64,000 bases of DNA from an uncultured Duncaniella sp. (GCF_910578445.1 NZ_CAJTQC010000008.1:1-64000); one strand, 5' to 3'; positions 8,228 to 16,942 are shown, numbered from the stretch's first letter. The notes: generated from the sequence alone by a model not told the origin. Numbers and translations: made by a program.

Positions 8228-9526
8228 TTATTTACCGGTTGGCTCGGGCTTTGGGGTAGTTGTGTTGTTGGCTGCGAATTCTGCAATCTGTTCGTCGGTA
8301 TAGCCATAAGCCTTAAGGATTTCGGTCGTGTTTCCTCCGAGTTCAGGACAAGGACCGTATGTCGGCTGATAGTTTGAAAGGGTGAACGGACATCCGACAG
8401 TCACGAATTCACCGACCTTGCCGCCCTGATTGATTTTGACGAGTGTATTGCCGTCATAGAGGCTTTCGTCAGTCATGATTTCTTTGGTTGACAATACCGG
8501 GCCTACCGGCACAGCTGCCTTCGAGAGAAGTTCGGTCACTTCAAATTTGGTCTTGTTGATAGTGAACGATTCGATTCTCTTGTAGATTTCCTGTTTGTGT
8601 TTGTCGCGTGCGTCGGCGGTGTTGAAATCCGGGTTAGTAAGCCAGTCTTCAAATCCGAGGGCCTTGCAGGCAAGTTCGAAACTCTTGGCATCGCGCTGTA
8701 GAATCACATAGACGTAGGCGTTAGGATCAGTTTCCCAGCCTTTACATTTGTATGTCCAGCCAAGAACACCGCTGCCTTCCTGATTACCGCTACGCGGAAC
8801 GAAGTCGCCGAATTTCTCATTGGGATATTGCGGGAACTGTGTGAGATATCCAAGACGGTCGAGTGTGAGCTGGTCACGGGTCTTGATACGGCAGAGGTTG
8901 AGACATGCGTTGTGCATCGACTGATAGACGAAGCAGCCTTCGCCTGTCTTCTCACGCTGTAGGAGTGCGGAAAGAATACCGATAAGAAGGTGCATTCCGG
9001 TGTTGGAGTCGCCAAGCGCGGCGCCCGACTGGGTAGGCACATTGTCAGGCCCTTGCCACCATCCTGTTGTAGAAGCGGCAGCTGCGGTCACCTGTGCGAT
9101 AGGTTCATAGGCCTTGAGGTCTTTGTATTTTGAAGATACCGGGAATCCTTTTATCGTGCCGTAGATACATTTAGGATTGAGTTTATGGACAGCTTCCCAG
9201 CTGAAACCGAGCTTATCCATTGCTCCGGGATGGAGGTTTTCGATAAACACATCGGCAGATTCAATAAGCTTCGTGAGGATTGCTTTTCCGTCAGGAGTCT
9301 TGGCATCAAGTGTAAGCGACTTCTTGTCAGAGTTGAGCTGAAGGAAATAATAGCTTGGACAATCGGGGTCAAACTGTAGCTCTTTACGTGTTGCGTCGCC
9401 CTTGCCCGGACGTTCGATTTTGATTACATCTGCTCCGAGCCAAGCGAGCATCTGAGTACATGAAGGGCCTGATTGTACTTCGGTGAAGTCTATCACCTTG
9501 ATTCCTTGAAGTGGTGCGGTGTTCAT
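8228..9526 (-). CDS. frc: Formyl-CoA:oxalate CoA-transferase
   Basis: A 432-residue class III CoA-transferase that moves CoA from formyl-CoA to oxalate in the cytoplasm. It starts P-L-Q-G-I-K-V-I-D-F-T-E-V-Q-S-G, keeps G-A-D-V-I-K-I-E-R-P-G-K-G-D, and has L-G-D-S-N-T-G-M-H, whose Asp173 matches the acyl-forming Asp169 of the Oxalobacter enzyme. C-K-G-W-E-T-D-P-N-A-Y is shared with Frc rather than with carnitine or bile-acid CoA-transferases. One oddity is the stretch before it (247-256), which reads GNQEGSGVLG where, from memory, Frc and YfdW have a four-glycine loop followed by Q-P-G. The C-terminus carries a short Thr/Pro tail. It is the first gene of the operon. No clear -7 box was found upstream. 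Confidence 0.94.
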   Translation of the reverse strand: MNTAPLQGIKVIDFTEVQSGPSCTQMLAWLGADVIKIERPGKGDATRKELQFDPDCPSYYFLQLNSDKKSLTLDAKTPDGKAILTKLIESADVFIENLHPGAMDKLGFSWEAVHKLNPKCIYGTIKGFPVSSKYKDLKAYEPIAQVTAAAASTTGWWQGPDNVPTQSGAALGDSNTGMHLLIGILSALLQREKTGEGCFVYQSMHNACLNLCRIKTRDQLTLDRLGYLTQFPQYPNEKFGDFVPRSGNQEGSGVLGWTYKCKGWETDPNAYVYVILQRDAKSFELACKALGFEDWLTNPDFNTADARDKHKQEIYKRIESFTINKTKFEVTELLSKAAVPVGPVLSTKEIMTDESLYDGNTLVKINQGGKVGEFVTVGCPFTLSNYQPTYGPCPELGGNTTEILKAYGYTDEQIAEFAANNTTTPKPEPTGK

Positions 9527-9866
9527 AGTTATAAGTATGAAAATTAGAATTGATGATTATTTATGTTTTGTGCTGTAGTCTTGGATTACTGGTGTTTGAC
9601 CTACATACACTCCTTTATATTTATGTGTGTATTTTATGTGTGTTTTTGACTTAGACCGGCACTTCTTATATTATGCCGTTGCTTGCCCAAATCTTTATAC
9701 TTATAACAAACCGATATGTGAAAAGTTGATTTTCCATCTTCTTTAACCAATTTTTTGTAAATTTGCGCCTCTAAATTATTCATGTTTCCCCTAAATTTAA
9801 ATTTATTAGCTTGAATTTCAGCGTATAATTATTATTGGAGCAACAAGATGCTTAAATTTTTGATTT
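9527..9866. other. Divergent control region between frc and the chromate transporter
   Basis: These 340 AT-rich bases hold no gene. They contain a chrA-side promoter box (9758-9765) and two direct copies of TTATGTGTGT at 9621-9630 and 9634-9643, 13 bases apart. The copies lie about 95 bases upstream of the frc start and are a possible regulator-binding site. An imperfect minus-strand -7 box (AAGATTTG, complement of 9688-9695) may serve frc. Confidence 0.5.
9758..9765 (+). promoter_or_regulatory. -7 box of the chromate transporter genes
   Basis: TAAATTTG is an exact TAnnTTTG match, about 100 bases before the ATG at 9867. No good -33 TTTG stands at the expected distance. Confidence 0.5.
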
Positions 9867-10469
9867 ATGAATAATATCTGTTTGCAATTATTTATTTCGT
9901 TTTTTAAAATCGGTGCATTCACCTTTGGTGGGGGATGGGCCATGATTTCAATCATAGAAAAGGAGATTGTCGATAAGCACCGTTGGATAGAGCGCGACGA
10001 GTTTCTTGATCTTCTTGCGGTGGCACAGTCTTTGCCGGGTATATTGGCTGTTAATATATCCGTAGCCGTAGGCGACAAGCTTCGTGGCATGAAAGGTTCG
10101 CTTGCAGCGGCAGCCGGGTGTATATTGCCGTCGTTCCTGATGATTCTCTGTATCGCGATTTTCCTGACACCTGATCTGATTAAGAATAATCCGACACTGT
10201 CGGCTATATTTAAAGGTGTGCGACCCGCCGTGGTCGCCTTGATTATCGCACCTGTGATTTCATCGGCAAAAGCTGCAAAAATAGGGTGGAAGACTATTCT
10301 CATACCTGTGGGTGTGGCTCTTCTGATTTATTCAAAATGGCCTGTGGTATCTAATCCCATATTATATATTATAATAGGTGGCTTTTTGGGCTGGCTCTGG
10401 TTTTCACATCATGTGAAAACACTTCAGAAAGTTGAAAAGGAAATCAGAAAGGAGGACGAGAAGTTATGA
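9867..10469 (+). CDS. chrA: Chromate transporter, first half-size subunit
   Basis: A 200-residue membrane protein with one CHR domain (PF02417). G-A-F-T-F-G-G-G-W-A-M-I is near the N-terminus, A-V-A-Q-S-L-P-G-I-L-A-V-N is the conserved second signature, and four or five membrane segments follow. Half-size CHR proteins occur as adjacent pairs that act together, by analogy with full-length ChrA, a CHR-family membrane transporter that exports chromate in characterised cases. The natural substrate in an anaerobe is uncertain. The ATGA overlap with the next gene indicates coupling. Its 3' end contains AAGGAGG (10449-10455), placed like a ribosome-binding site for the next gene, unusual in this phylum. 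Confidence 0.9.
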   Translation: MNNICLQLFISFFKIGAFTFGGGWAMISIIEKEIVDKHRWIERDEFLDLLAVAQSLPGILAVNISVAVGDKLRGMKGSLAAAAGCILPSFLMILCIAIFLTPDLIKNNPTLSAIFKGVRPAVVALIIAPVISSAKAAKIGWKTILIPVGVALLIYSKWPVVSNPILYIIIGGFLGWLWFSHHVKTLQKVEKEIRKEDEKL

Positions 10470-11035
10470 TTTATATTAAACTTATATGGTCTTATCTGAA
10501 AATCGGTCTTTTCGGTTTTGGTGGAGGCTACGCTATGCTTGCTCTTATCGAGCGTGAGATTGTTGGTCCGGGTTGGATAACAGAGCAGATGTTTACGGAT
10601 ATAGTGGCGATTTCACAAATGACACCGGGCCCAATCGGAATCAATTCCGCTACATATATAGGATATGTCGCACCGGCGGAGTATTCCAGCGATTTTGCCT
10701 CACCTCTTTATGGCATACTTGGTTCGCTTATCTGTACGCTTGTGGTCGTGCTGCCGTCGTTTATTCTGGTTGCTTATACAAGTCATCTGATACGCAGGCA
10801 TAAAGACAGTGTGGTTGTCAAAGGTATTTTTGCAGGTTTGCGTCCTGTTGTCGTAGGTCTTATTGCCTCAGCGGCATTGTTGCTGATGAATGCAGCAAAT
10901 TTTGGAGAGGAAATGTCACAGGTGCTTTGGAGCATCGCATTGTGTCTCGCCGCATTTGTCCTTGTTTATTGGGTGAAATGGCATCCCATCCTTATAATTT
11001 GTCTTGCCGGTTTTGCCGGATGGATAATATATTGA
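10466..11035 (+). CDS. chrA: Chromate transporter, second half-size subunit
   Basis: A 189-residue CHR-domain membrane protein homologous to its upstream neighbour. G-L-F-G-F-G-G-G-Y-A-M-L parallels the first signature and A-I-S-Q-M-T-P-G-P-I-G-I-N the second, followed by four hydrophobic segments. The pair is expected to assemble in opposite membrane orientations as a heterodimer, which is known for the short-chain CHR family rather than shown here. It overlaps the first subunit by 4 bases. folC begins 40 bases downstream on the same strand. Confidence 0.9.
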   Translation: MIYIKLIWSYLKIGLFGFGGGYAMLALIEREIVGPGWITEQMFTDIVAISQMTPGPIGINSATYIGYVAPAEYSSDFASPLYGILGSLICTLVVVLPSFILVAYTSHLIRRHKDSVVVKGIFAGLRPVVVGLIASAALLLMNAANFGEEMSQVLWSIALCLAAFVLVYWVKWHPILIICLAGFAGWIIY

Positions 11036-11075
11036 AAATATAGAGTATAATTGGTCGAATTTTAATTGTTAAGCC

Positions 11076-12359
11076 ATGACTTATCAAGAAGCTATTGATT
11101 TTTTATATAACTCTCTCCCGGTGTTTCAGCGTGAGGGGGCTTCGGCTTATAAACCGGGGCTGGCTACTTCGGTTGCCCTTGATGATATTTTCGGGAATCC
11201 ACATAAAGCATATCCTACCGTACATATAGCCGGAACAAATGGCAAAGGTTCGACAGCTCATACGTTGGCTGCTGTTCTTGCCCGTGCAGGACTTAAAGTC
11301 GGACTTTATACGTCACCGCATATTTTTGATTTCCGTGAACGCATACGTGTGAATGGTCGTAAGATTTCACAGGAAGCCGTGGTTGACTTCGTGGAGCGAT
11401 GGAAAAGGTCTGCTTCGGTGGGTGAACTCTCTCCAAGTTTTTTTGAATTGACCTCGACAATGGCGTTTGAATACTTCGCCAAGGAAAATGTCGATGTGGC
11501 GGTGATTGAAACCGGGCTTGGAGGACGGCTTGACAGCACTAATATCATATCGCCATGCCTTAGCGTCATCACAAACATATCGCTTGACCATACCGGACTT
11601 CTCGGAGACACCATTGAAAAGATTGCTTATGAGAAAGCAGGAATAATCAAACCCGGTGTGCCTGTTGTCATAGGTGAACGGTCGCCGGAAAGCGAGCCGG
11701 TGTTCATAAGCAAAGCTAAAGAGGTCGGTGCTCCGATATATTTTGCTGACAGTGTCGAGGCTAGAGTGGAGAATGGTGGAATTGTCTATCCGTCGACTCC
11801 GTTCGGCAAGATTGTCGGTGAGCTTTCAGGGGAATGTCAGATAAAAAATACGGCTACTATCCTTTGCGCCATACAGCGGCTGATAGAAAACGGTTTTGCA
11901 ATATCGTCAGAAGCCGTAAGGGAGGGGTTTGCAAATGTCTGTGGTGACACCGGTTTGATTGGACGCTGGATGACGATATGCAAATCGCCTCTCACTGTAT
12001 GTGATACAGGTCACAACATTGGCGGATGGGAATATATTGTCCATCAGCTTTCGTCTCGCGAAAGCGGAAAGCTGCATCTGATTGTCGGATTTGTGAATGA
12101 CAAGGACATCTCTGCGATTCTACAGAAGATTTCGGACATAGATGCCGATAAGATGATTTATTTTTCAGCTCCTTCAGTCCCGCGTGGGCTTAATGCCGGT
12201 GAGCTTGCGGAAAAGGCTGCGGAATTCGGTCTGTCAGGGATGGTTGTCCCTGATGTCAACGACGCTTTGTCGTTGGCCACGCAATCGGCCGGTGAGGATG
12301 ATCTCATACTCGTGGCCGGTAGTAATTTTCTTGTCGCGGACATCAGACTTGAAATCTGA
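11076..12359 (+). CDS. folC: Bifunctional folylpolyglutamate/dihydrofolate synthase
   Basis: A 427-residue Mur-ligase-family enzyme that adds glutamate to dihydropteroate and to tetrahydrofolates using ATP. The P-loop GTNGKGS spans residues 53-59, followed by Y-T-S-P-H-I (folate-loop region), F-E-L-T-S-T-M-A-F, E-T-G-L-G-G-R-L-D-S-T-N and S-L-D-H-T-G-L-L-G. The C-terminal glutamate-ligase domain starts around residue 290 with D-T-G-H-N-I-G-G. Length is normal. It may be co-transcribed with the chromate transporter pair. It converges on the YgbA-like gene, with only 24 bases between them. Confidence 0.95.
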   Translation: MTYQEAIDFLYNSLPVFQREGASAYKPGLATSVALDDIFGNPHKAYPTVHIAGTNGKGSTAHTLAAVLARAGLKVGLYTSPHIFDFRERIRVNGRKISQEAVVDFVERWKRSASVGELSPSFFELTSTMAFEYFAKENVDVAVIETGLGGRLDSTNIISPCLSVITNISLDHTGLLGDTIEKIAYEKAGIIKPGVPVVIGERSPESEPVFISKAKEVGAPIYFADSVEARVENGGIVYPSTPFGKIVGELSGECQIKNTATILCAIQRLIENGFAISSEAVREGFANVCGDTGLIGRWMTICKSPLTVCDTGHNIGGWEYIVHQLSSRESGKLHLIVGFVNDKDISAILQKISDIDADKMIYFSAPSVPRGLNAGELAEKAAEFGLSGMVVPDVNDALSLATQSAGEDDLILVAGSNFLVADIRLEI

Positions 12360-12383
12360 TTGTTGATTCCCGCCGTTGAGTCG

Positions 12384-12680
12384 CTACAGGTGTTTGAGGA
12401 ACTCGATAGGAGTAAAAAACAGCATCCTTGGTCCGGAATAGCGCATGACAACGCGAATCTTGTGGCGCATTGCCGGAGAGTAACAGTGAATCCGGCAATG
12501 TCGGCAGGAACTTTTCCGGTCTCCGAAGGGACATCGTGATAGCCGTGTCTGTGCGTAATCGAGCAGCTCTTTGCAATCATCGCATAATGTCCCATTTCTG
12601 TCATGATGACGGTGGCAATAAAGACGTATCATCATTTCGATGATGCGTTTTTCTTTTTCAATACGTGAAGATTTTGCCAT
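12384..12680 (-). CDS. Nitrous-oxide-stimulated promoter family protein (YgbA-like)
   Basis: A 98-residue Cys/His-rich protein. C-H-R-H-H, L-C-D-D-C-K-E-L-L-D-Y-A, R-C-P-F-G-D and S-S-C-R-H-C-R-I-H-C-Y form the cysteine pattern of the YgbA_NO family (PF11756). Members are induced by nitrosative stress in enterobacteria. The cysteines probably bind a metal or Fe-S cluster, but the molecular role is unsettled. It is 15 bases downstream of the CYTH gene and likely in the same operon. Confidence 0.85.
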   Translation of the reverse strand: MAKSSRIEKEKRIIEMMIRLYCHRHHDRNGTLCDDCKELLDYAQTRLSRCPFGDRKSSCRHCRIHCYSPAMRHKIRVVMRYSGPRMLFFTPIEFLKHL

Positions 12681-12695
12681 TGTATTCGTGATGTG

Positions 12696-13163
12696 TTATG
12701 CCGGGATTCCGGGATTCAGCGACAGAATTGAGTTGTAGTATCTCGCATCGCCGGTGACTTCCTTGCCAATAAATTCAGGCAGAGGTGGTTGGCAGTCAGC
12801 CGATGGCATCTCGATTTCTGCTACGATCAATCCTTCGTGTCGCCCGTGGAAAACATCTATTTCCCATTTCCACCCCATGTGGTCGACGATATAGCGAGTC
12901 TTGTCGATTGAAAATCCTCCACAGAGGCTCTGCGCCATGTCAACGGCATCGGAGCATGGTATTGAAAATTCCCATTCGTCGCGCACAGCCCCTTTGTTGC
13001 GCCCTTTGACAGTCATATAGGCATGTGAGTCTTTGATGCGCAGGCGCACTGTCGAATCAGGATTTGTCGAGATGTATGCCTGCCGGATGTTTGTCGATGA
13101 TTCGGCTATGGATATGAAAGATGTGTTGGTTACGAGGAACTTACGTTCGATTTCTTTTGCCAT
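12696..13163 (-). CDS. CYTH-domain phosphatase-like protein
   Basis: A 155-residue single CYTH domain. It begins with the family's ExExK signature (E-I-E-R-K-F-L-V, residues 4-11), keeps the basic strand T-V-R-L-R-I and K-G-R-N-K, and ends with acidic G-L-I-V-A-E-I-E-M-P. CYTH enzymes hydrolyse triphosphates (inorganic tripolyphosphate, thiamine triphosphate) or, rarely, act as adenylate cyclases. A one-domain protein of this length is most likely a tripolyphosphatase, but substrate cannot be read from sequence. It is divergent from the DUF5686 gene. Confidence 0.87.
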   Translation of the reverse strand: MAKEIERKFLVTNTSFISIAESSTNIRQAYISTNPDSTVRLRIKDSHAYMTVKGRNKGAVRDEWEFSIPCSDAVDMAQSLCGGFSIDKTRYIVDHMGWKWEIDVFHGRHEGLIVAEIEMPSADCQPPLPEFIGKEVTGDARYYNSILSLNPGIPA

Positions 13164-13244
13164 TCAGAAACGTTTTTTAGTCTTTTGAGTGTTAAAATAG
13201 TGAAAATGGATGGCGACAATGGTGTTAGTATTGTCGATTATATC

Positions 13245-13252
13245 TACTTTTG
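13245..13252 (+). promoter_or_regulatory. -7 box of the DUF5686 gene
   Basis: TACTTTTG followed by CA is an exact TAnnTTTG match. It lies inside the longest possible reading frame (from 13185) and so argues for the downstream start at 13293. Confidence 0.6.
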
Positions 13253-13292
13253 CAAAGTTAAAGAAGATTGTCACGATTTGCAACGATTCCAC

Positions 13293-15848
13293 ATGGTCAA
13301 TTTGCGCCCGCGTTTGCGCATCATCATAATTTTAGTCTACATTCTATCCTCATTTAGTGTCGCCGCTGTCAATGTGACAGTGACCGGTGTGGTGCGTGAT
13401 TCCATTTCACGAGAGCCGGTCCCGTTTGCCACTGTGATGCTGAAAGGAACTGAACGAGGTGTACTGACTGATGACGCAGGCCGTTATACGATTTCCACAT
13501 CGCTTAGTTTTGACAGTATTTTTGCTTCGGCGATAGGTTATGGCGACAAGACTGTCGCCGTTAAATCAAAATCAGGTTCAATAAATTTGGATATAGACCT
13601 GCATCCGACAGGCGTGATGCTTGGTGAAGTGATTGCAAGGCCTAAACGCGAACATTATTCCAAGAAAAATAACCCTGCTGTCGAGTTCATGGAGAAAATC
13701 CGGCATACTCAGGACTTTAATGATCCATGCCGTAACGACAATTACAACTACGATAAGTATGAACGCATAACTCTTGCTATAAACGACTATCATCCGCAGG
13801 ACTCCGGAAAAAAGGGTATAGGGGGGAGTTTCGCATTTCTAAAGGAATATGTTGATACTTCTGAAATTTCCGGCAAGCCGATACTTAACGTCGCTTTACG
13901 CGAGAAGCTTTCTTCGGTGCATTTCCGCAAATCGCCTGAGTCGCAGAAAGAATATGTCAGCGGTCTGCGTTCGTCAGGTTTTGACGATGTGCTCGACAAG
14001 CAGAGCGTCCAGACTTTTTATGAAGACGTCATGCGTGAGGTTGATGTCTATGATAATGATATAACAATATTGCAGGTGCGCTTTGTCTCTCCTCTTTCAC
14101 GGATAGCGCCTGATTTCTATAAGTTTTATCTGACAGATACGGTGATGGTCGACACGACACGGTGTGTCGAGCTGACATTTGTCCCGCGCAATCCGAGCAG
14201 CCTTGGATTCACAGGCCGCTTCTATGTTCCGGTGGGAGACACAACCATGTTTATCAAACGGATAATATTGCGTGCCCCACACGACATTAACCTTAATTTC
14301 ATCGAAGGACTTGTCATAAAGCAGGACTATGTAAAGGCATCTGACGGCTCACGCTTGAAGGTGAAGGACGACATGATGCTTGAAGCACGTATCTTGCCCG
14401 GCACGCCGGGACTTTACGGCCATCGTTACACCGTCTATGACGGCCACAACTTTGATCCGGCTGCCGATCAGTCGTTGTTTGACCGTGGTGCTGACCAGAT
14501 TTATGCTCCCGGGGCGAGGTATCAGGACACAGAGTTCTGGACCGAGAATCGAAAAGCCGAGATAGGGCGTGGGGCGAATTCGATAGAACAGATGATGACA
14601 CGTCTGCGCTCTGTCCCGTTGTTCTATTGGGGTGAAAAGACGGTTCGTCTCGTTACTTCAGGTTATGTTCCGACCGGTAGGCCATCATATTTTGATCTCG
14701 GCCCGATGACAACAATGTTCTCATATAATGCTGTCGAGGGGCTTCGTCTAAAACTCGGAGGCATTACAACGGCCAACCTTTCACCCCGTTGGTTCGGACG
14801 CGGTTACATAGCCCGCGGTTTTAAGGACCATAAATGGAAATACAGCGCTGAGCTTGAATATTCATTCCGTGACAAGGAATATCATTCGCGCGAATTTCCG
14901 GTGCATTCTATCCGTGCGACGCAGCTGTATGACATTGACCGCTTAGGCCAGTTGTCAATGATGCACAATGTCGACAACGTGTTTCTCTCGTTCCGTCGCA
15001 TGCCTGACCGGCAGGAGACCTATCATCGTGTGAGCAAACTGGAATATATACTTGAGACTGAAAATCATTTTTCGTTAGAGGCGCGCATCCAGCAGGAACG
15101 TCAGTACTCCACTCGTTTCATGACATTTGTCAATGGCTATGGTGAAAACTTCGCTCACTATACCATGAATTCATTCCGTCTTCTTCTGCGTTATGCCCCC
15201 GGCGAGAAGTTCTATCAGATGAAGACTGGCCGTATGCCTATTAATCTTGATGCGCCGGTCTTTACTCTTTCCCACACTTTCGCGCCTAAAGGATTCATGG
15301 GCAATCCGTTTGCATTAAATGTCACTGAAGCCTCTGTCAGCAAGCGATTCTGGCTGTCGGCATTCGGATGTGTCGATGTCGGGATAAAGGGTGGTCATGT
15401 GTGGTCGCGCTCTCCTTACCCGAATCTGCTGATACCCGGAGCTAATCTTTCATACATCATACAGTCCGACCTTTTTTCCTGCTTGAATCCGATGGAATTT
15501 ATCAACGATTCATATGCGCAGTGGGACATTACATATTGGGCCAACGGGGCTATTCTTAACAACATTCCGTTGCTCAAAAAGCTTAAGCTTCGTGAAGCTG
15601 TCACATTCAAGGGTGTCTGGGGACATCTGAGTGACCGCAACAATCCGCGTCTTAATCCGGACCTTTACGCATTTCCGGCTATCGCCGAGACTCAGGAGAT
15701 GACAAATCGTCCGTATATGGAAATAGGAGCGGGACTTGACAATATATTCCGCATTCTGCGTGTGGATTACACATGGCGTCTTACCTATCGCGACAATCCC
15801 GGGGCATGTAAGAGCGGCGTGCGTTTCACATTCCATTTTTCATTTTGA
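13293..15848 (+). CDS. DUF5686 protein with carboxypeptidase-regulatory-like domain (outer membrane)
   Basis: About 851 residues from the chosen ATG at 13293. The frame extends to 13185, but a promoter box lies between and the 13293 start gives a clean signal peptide (M-V-N-L-R-P-R-L-R then a hydrophobic core). A CarboxypepD-reg-like beta-sandwich follows (V-T-G-V-V-R-D-S-I-S-R-E-P-V-P-F-A-T-V), then the long DUF5686 region rich in alternating aromatic strands. The protein ends in R-F-T-F-H-F-S-F, a C-terminal phenylalanine typical of outer-membrane beta-barrels. The architecture resembles TonB-dependent receptors without a plug. Function is unknown. Confidence 0.87.
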   Translation: MVNLRPRLRIIIILVYILSSFSVAAVNVTVTGVVRDSISREPVPFATVMLKGTERGVLTDDAGRYTISTSLSFDSIFASAIGYGDKTVAVKSKSGSINLDIDLHPTGVMLGEVIARPKREHYSKKNNPAVEFMEKIRHTQDFNDPCRNDNYNYDKYERITLAINDYHPQDSGKKGIGGSFAFLKEYVDTSEISGKPILNVALREKLSSVHFRKSPESQKEYVSGLRSSGFDDVLDKQSVQTFYEDVMREVDVYDNDITILQVRFVSPLSRIAPDFYKFYLTDTVMVDTTRCVELTFVPRNPSSLGFTGRFYVPVGDTTMFIKRIILRAPHDINLNFIEGLVIKQDYVKASDGSRLKVKDDMMLEARILPGTPGLYGHRYTVYDGHNFDPAADQSLFDRGADQIYAPGARYQDTEFWTENRKAEIGRGANSIEQMMTRLRSVPLFYWGEKTVRLVTSGYVPTGRPSYFDLGPMTTMFSYNAVEGLRLKLGGITTANLSPRWFGRGYIARGFKDHKWKYSAELEYSFRDKEYHSREFPVHSIRATQLYDIDRLGQLSMMHNVDNVFLSFRRMPDRQETYHRVSKLEYILETENHFSLEARIQQERQYSTRFMTFVNGYGENFAHYTMNSFRLLLRYAPGEKFYQMKTGRMPINLDAPVFTLSHTFAPKGFMGNPFALNVTEASVSKRFWLSAFGCVDVGIKGGHVWSRSPYPNLLIPGANLSYIIQSDLFSCLNPMEFINDSYAQWDITYWANGAILNNIPLLKKLKLREAVTFKGVWGHLSDRNNPRLNPDLYAFPAIAETQEMTNRPYMEIGAGLDNIFRILRVDYTWRLTYRDNPGACKSGVRFTFHFSF

Positions 15849-15922
15849 AAAATCATTGTTGTCCATCCTGTGGGAATCGCAGCCTATTTTAAGCCTTTTA
15901 TTGTGCAAGCTCTGTAATGCTG

Positions 15923-15954
15923 TTTGGATAATAGCGAAAATTTGAGTAATTTTG
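15923..15954 (+). promoter_or_regulatory. Promoter of the ftsY operon
   Basis: TTTG (15923-15926), a 20-base spacer and TAATTTTG (15947-15954) match the Bacteroidetes consensus. The ATG is 23 bases after the -7 box. Confidence 0.75.
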
Positions 15955-15976
15955 CAGTTCTAAAAACGTTACAAAT

Positions 15977-16936
15977 ATGGGATTCTTCAATTTCTTCTCG
16001 CGCGAAAAGAAAGAGACTCTTGACAAGGGTCTTGAAAAAACACAACGTGGACTGCTCGACCGTCTTTCACACGCTATAGCCGGAAAATCGACTATAGACG
16101 ACGAGGTGCTTGACAATCTTGAAGAAGTTTTTGTCACTTCGGATGTCGGTGTCGACACTACTCTGCGTATAATCGACCGTATACAGAAACGTGTGGCAAG
16201 AGACAAATATGTCGGTTCGTCGGAACTCAACCGCCTGCTCTGTGAAGAGATTGCCGATATGCTTGCCGAGAAGAGTGAAGCTTCCTCGATGGATGATTTT
16301 ACAGTACCGGCCTCGCATAAACCACATGTGATTATGGTGGTGGGTGTGAACGGTGTCGGCAAGACCACTACAATCGGCAAGATGGCCGCTCAGTTTAAAA
16401 AGGCCGGAAACAAGGTTGTCCTTGGCGCTGCCGATACATTCCGTGCTGCCGCTATCGAGCAGCTTGAAGAGTGGGGCCGACGGGCTGATGTCCCTGTCGT
16501 GAAGCAGAAACTTGGCGCTGATCCGGCATCGGTGGCTTTCGATACGCTTCAGAGTGCGATTGCCAACAATGCTGATGTAGTCATTATTGACACCGCAGGC
16601 CGTCTGCATAATAAAAAAGGACTCATGGACGAGCTTACGAAAGTCAAAAACGTGATGCAGAAACTTGTCCCTGAAGCACCCCACGAGGTGTTGCTTGTCC
16701 TTGACGGATCGACCGGACAGAACGCATTTGAACAGGCAAAGCAGTTTGTCGCAGCTACTCAGGTAAACGAGCTTGCAATCACAAAACTCGATGGCACGGC
16801 CAAGGGAGGAGTGGTAATCGGAATCAGCGACCAGTTCAAGATCCCTGTGAAGTATATCGGACTCGGTGAAGGCATTGAAGACCTTCAGGTGTTCCATAAA
16901 AAAGAATTTGTTCAATCACTTTTCGGCGAAAAGTAA
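15977..16936 (+). CDS. ftsY: Signal recognition particle receptor FtsY
   Basis: A 319-residue SRP GTPase receptor that docks ribosome-SRP complexes at the inner membrane. It lacks the long acidic A domain of E. coli FtsY, as is usual in Bacteroidetes, and begins with an amphipathic MGFFNFFSRE. The N domain spans about 20-100. The G domain has GVNGVGKT (123-130), D-T-F-R-A-A-A, D-T-A-G-R-L-H-N-K and T-K-L-D-G-T-A-K-G-G. It heads a tightly packed run: rimO starts 6 bases after its stop. Confidence 0.96.
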   Translation: MGFFNFFSREKKETLDKGLEKTQRGLLDRLSHAIAGKSTIDDEVLDNLEEVFVTSDVGVDTTLRIIDRIQKRVARDKYVGSSELNRLLCEEIADMLAEKSEASSMDDFTVPASHKPHVIMVVGVNGVGKTTTIGKMAAQFKKAGNKVVLGAADTFRAAAIEQLEEWGRRADVPVVKQKLGADPASVAFDTLQSAIANNADVVIIDTAGRLHNKKGLMDELTKVKNVMQKLVPEAPHEVLLVLDGSTGQNAFEQAKQFVAATQVNELAITKLDGTAKGGVVIGISDQFKIPVKYIGLGEGIEDLQVFHKKEFVQSLFGEK

Positions 16937-16942
16937 AAAAGC

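Noticed and set aside
16067..16915. Long open frame antisense to ftsY (282 codons)
   Set aside because: It mirrors the codon structure of ftsY, has no recognisable domain and no promoter. ftsY on the other strand is certain.
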